Source: Pseudemcibacter sp038106445
Lineage (GTDB): Bacteria; Pseudomonadota; Alphaproteobacteria; Sphingomonadales; Emcibacteraceae
Assembly (NCBI GenBank): GCA_038106445.1
Contig: JAYODU010000002.1
Location: 310,001-374,000 of the forward strand
Reading direction: 5' to 3'
DNA: 64,000 bases
In this document: in pieces, positions 61,503 to 64,000 of the stretch
Position numbering within the stretch: the stretch's first letter is position 1
How the letters are laid out: each line of letters opens with the position of its first letter
The notes under the pieces: model-generated
The model's database searches: none
What the model saw: only the letters and a program-made list of their open reading frames with translations
What the model was told of the DNA's origin: nothing
Position numbers and translations under genes: made by a program

Positions 61503-62751
61503 ATTTAAGTGCTTTCACCGGATCGGTATTTGCTGCACGAAGTGCCGGAAAAATAGTTGCAAGCAGGGAAAGCGTAAGCGCAACAACCGTCACGGCGATC
61601 ACTTCAGCACTATCAACTTGCGAAGGAATTTCTGAAATAAACCGTGTCTCTGCGTCCCATACGGTTGCACCGGTCATTGTTTCAATCAGATCGGCCACCC
61701 ACTGTAAATTATTGGCAAGATAAATACCCCCTACGACACCAAAGAAGGTTCCCAAAAAACCAATGCTTGAGCCGATAATAAAGAAAATCCGTGTAATGGA
61801 TGAGCGGGACGCGCCCATTGTACGCAGCACGGCAACATCACGGGTTTTGCTTTTAACGAGCATGATCATTGTTGAAATAACATTAAAAACAGCTACAAGG
61901 ATAATCAGAGACAGAATGATAAACATGGCATTTCGTTCAATCTGAAGAGCATTAAAAAACGCCTGATTTAACTGCTGCCAATCAATGATCCGCCCCGCCA
62001 ATCCGGCATCAACAATGCGCTGTGCGAGTAACGGGTATACCTCCCTGACCATATCAGCGTGGGTAAGTGTTAATTCAAGTGCACCGACCTGATCGCCATA
62101 TTGAAAATAGGTTTGAGCCGCAGGAAGTGGTACAAAGAAATAATTACTATCATAATTATATTCGCCTACTTCAAAGATTGCCGTGATATAAAACTGCTGA
62201 ATACGTGGAACGGTACCAAATGCCGTTACCCGCCCTCTGGGCGACATAAGCGTTATTTCACCACCTACTTCAAGACCATATTTTTCCGCTAACCGCAGTC
62301 CAATAATAATATCGCTTTCACCAACACCAAAATCATCAAGACTGCCCATTATGATGTTATCCGCAACCAGAGACTGGGATTTCAAATCCTCCGGCTTAAT
62401 ACCGCGTACCAAAGCAAACGTGCCATATTCACCCATCATGGCGAGCGCCTGCCCCTCAAGAATTGGGCGTACTTTTATGACATTTTCCACGGTACTTAAA
62501 TCCGCCGCTGCCTCATCATAATTTTCCATCCTGCCGCCAAATGGCTGATAAAGAACATGCCCGTTAAAACCGATGACTTTGCCAAGAAGTTCTTCGCGGA
62601 AGCCACCCATCACGGACATGGTAACGATAAGTGCCCCAACGCCCAGAAATATACCGAACAATGAAAAAAGCGCGATTACGGTTACAAATCCGTCATGCCC
62701 CCTGATGCTTAAATATTTGAGCGCTACCTTCCACTCGTAATTTCTGAACAT
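61495..62751 (-). CDS. lolC: Lipoprotein-releasing ABC transporter permease LolC/LolE
   Basis: Membrane subunit of the Lol lipoprotein exporter, 418 residues. The N-terminal helix (about 22-50, with YLSIRGHDGFVTVIALFSL) is followed by a large periplasmic domain (about 52-265) and three C-terminal helices of the FtsX type (about 275-300, 325-355, 380-402). As in many alphaproteobacteria a single permease gene is present, suggesting a homodimer. It lies three bases after proS and overlaps lolD by eight. Confidence 0.95.
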   Translation of the reverse strand: MFRNYEWKVALKYLSIRGHDGFVTVIALFSLFGIFLGVGALIVTMSVMGGFREELLGKVIGFNGHVLYQPFGGRMENYDEAAADLSTVENVIKVRPILEGQALAMMGEYGTFALVRGIKPEDLKSQSLVADNIIMGSLDDFGVGESDIIIGLRLAEKYGLEVGGEITLMSPRGRVTAFGTVPRIQQFYITAIFEVGEYNYDSNYFFVPLPAAQTYFQYGDQVGALELTLTHADMVREVYPLLAQRIVDAGLAGRIIDWQQLNQAFFNALQIERNAMFIILSLIILVAVFNVISTMIMLVKSKTRDVAVLRTMGASRSSITRIFFIIGSSIGFLGTFFGVVGGIYLANNLQWVADLIETMTGATVWDAETRFISEIPSQVDSAEVIAVTVVALTLSLLATIFPALRAANTDPVKALKYE

Positions 62752-62754
62752 TTA

Positions 62755-64000
62755 TTATCCTAGCTTTTCGAGTAGCGCTTCTTCACTTAGCTCCACCCGT
62801 TCGCCTGTCCGGCGATTTTTAAGTTCATATACCCCGTTTTCAAGCCCTTTTGGCCCAACAACAACCTGCCATGGAAGCCCTATAAGGTCCATATCGGCAA
62901 ATTTGGCACCCGCACCCGTATCACGGTCATCATAAAGTACTTCTATACCCAAATTCTGCATTTTGTTATAAAGTGCATCACAGGCCGCTGTGCAATATTC
63001 ATCCTTAGATCGAATGTTTATGATACCCACTTTATAGGGCGCGACGGATTCCGGCCAGATAATACCGTTTTCGTCATGGTTAGCTTCAATCAACGCGCCT
63101 ACCAGACGCGACACACCAATACCGTATGACCCCATTTCCACGGTTAGTTCCTTGCCATCGGGGCCAGCCACCCTTGCCCCCATACTTTCAGAATATTTGG
63201 TACCAAAATAGAAAATATGACCAACTTCGATGCCTTTTGCAGTTTTCAGGTTTTCTGTAGGGACCGGGCAATTTGCTGCTTCATGTTTTTCTTCTTCCAT
63301 TGCGTAGTAGCTTTGCAATTTTAAAACTGTAGCTTCATCAATATCACCGGTTAAATCATCAAGATTAAAATTTTCAATTTCCTTGTCATAATAAAGTGTG
63401 CTTTCACCCGTATCCGCAAGAATTTGAAATTCATGACTTAGATCACCACCAATAGCGCCTGAATCTGCGCGAACAGGAATTGCAACAAGGCCCATACGCG
63501 CAAAAGTCCGCAAGTAAGCCACATACATTTTATTGTATGATTCCTTTGCCCCTTCGAAATCAATATCGAAAGAATAATTATCCTTCATTAGAAATTCTCG
63601 GCCACGCATAATTCCAAACCTTGGGCGGACCTCATCGCGGAACTTCCATTGAATATGATAAAGGTTAAGCGGTAAATCCTTGTAACTTTTAATATTGTTT
63701 TTAAATAGATCTGTGATCATTTCTTCATTAGTCGGACCATATAGCATGGAACGTTCATGACGATCAGTAATACGTAGCATTTCCTTGCCATAATCATCAT
63801 AGCGTCCGCTTTCCTGCCAGAGTTCCGCAGGCTGTATCGTTGGCATAAGAAGCTCAATCGCGCCAGCGCGGTTCTGTTCTTCCCGTACGATATCGGCGAT
63901 TTTATTCATCACACGAAGACCTGTAGGCAGCCAAATATAAATCCCTGCACTGGATTGACGGATCATACCCGAACGAAGCATCAAACGATGTGATACGATT
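62755..64000 (-). CDS. proS: Prolyl-tRNA synthetase (5' end outside the window)
   Basis: Class II synthetase charging tRNA-Pro, short alphaproteobacterial type. The frame is open to the window edge: upstream of MLRSGMIRQSSAGIYIWLP the sequence reads IVSHRL, matching the usual EAQIVSHRL context. The true start is therefore about 20 residues beyond 64000, and the TTG at 63984 is an internal Leu codon. Motif 2 (QWKFRDEVRPRFGIMRGREF near 110 of the visible part) and motif 3 (YGIGVSRLVGALIE near 275) are present, followed by the anticodon-binding domain. About 414 residues are visible. The lolC gene follows after three bases. Confidence 0.97.
   Translation of the reverse strand, partial: IVSHRLMLRSGMIRQSSAGIYIWLPTGLRVMNKIADIVREEQNRAGAIELLMPTIQPAELWQESGRYDDYGKEMLRITDRHERSMLYGPTNEEMITDLFKNNIKSYKDLPLNLYHIQWKFRDEVRPRFGIMRGREFLMKDNYSFDIDFEGAKESYNKMYVAYLRTFARMGLVAIPVRADSGAIGGDLSHEFQILADTGESTLYYDKEIENFNLDDLTGDIDEATVLKLQSYYAMEEEKHEAANCPVPTENLKTAKGIEVGHIFYFGTKYSESMGARVAGPDGKELTVEMGSYGIGVSRLVGALIEANHDENGIIWPESVAPYKVGIINIRSKDEYCTAACDALYNKMQNLGIEVLYDDRDTGAGAKFADMDLIGLPWQVVVGPKGLENGVYELKNRRTGERVELSEEALLEKLG

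Overview
The window looks like a bacterial chromosome segment from a low-GC alphaproteobacterium (about 40-45% GC judged by eye). Several gene orders are typical of that class: proS-lolC-lolD-(..)-dnaE, rpsB-tsf-pyrH-frr-uppS-cdsA-dxr-rseP-bamA-skp, glnE-bcp-DUF455-M23-bactofilin, and rne divergent from amidase-mrcA-prfB. I cannot name the genus. A Kordiimonadales/Emcibacterales-type marine lineage would fit but is only a guess. A run of ten N inside gltX shows this is a draft or metagenome assembly. There are no rRNA or tRNA genes, IS elements, prophage or CRISPR arrays.

Layout. 1-4 kb: a broken HxlR regulator divergent from a small tautomerase, then fadE. 4-7.8 kb: two alpha/beta hydrolases flank two overlapping cysteine desulfurases. 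7.8-11.3 kb: anmK, tyrS and an exported LD-carboxypeptidase. 11.3-18.9 kb: a YhdP-like AsmA protein, glnE, a peroxiredoxin and DUF455. 19-25.8 kb: an M23 endopeptidase, bactofilin, prfB with its programmed frameshift, PBP1A and an amidase, a block for envelope growth. 26-33.2 kb: rne with a long leader, a frameshifted M48/TPR protease, a DsbA-like protein, trxB and a LysR regulator. 33.5-40 kb: a HAD phosphatase, aspartate aminotransferase, uvrB, a Tat-exported ThDP enzyme and a decayed membrane-protein gene. 40.4-44.2 kb: gltX, gltA, gloA, fabZ. 44.2-64 kb, all on the minus strand: the outer-membrane/isoprenoid/translation block, then Nudix, dnaE, DUF1761, a lipoprotein sulfatase, lolD, lolC and proS (cut by the window end).

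The most interesting non-coding signals are two gene-free stretches, each ending in a strong intrinsic terminator on the plus strand. One is about 3825-3976 and the other about 33258-33475. Both fold into tandem hairpins whose loops expose C-rich, anti-Shine-Dalgarno-like sequence (CCTCC, CCTCCCCC, CTCCCC). I propose both as trans-acting small RNAs of the alphaproteobacterial anti-SD type. The second has a perfect TTGACA -35 box followed by a perfect 9-bp dyad over the spacer and -10 region. Structured leaders precede rne and rpsB.

Three genes carry lesions: an amber codon at a conserved Trp of the HxlR protein, a frameshift at an A7 run in the M48 gene, and an in-frame ochre in the TPR-type membrane protein. 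They may be real decay or sequence errors. The lipid A genes usually found between skp and fabZ in proteobacteria are absent from that position.
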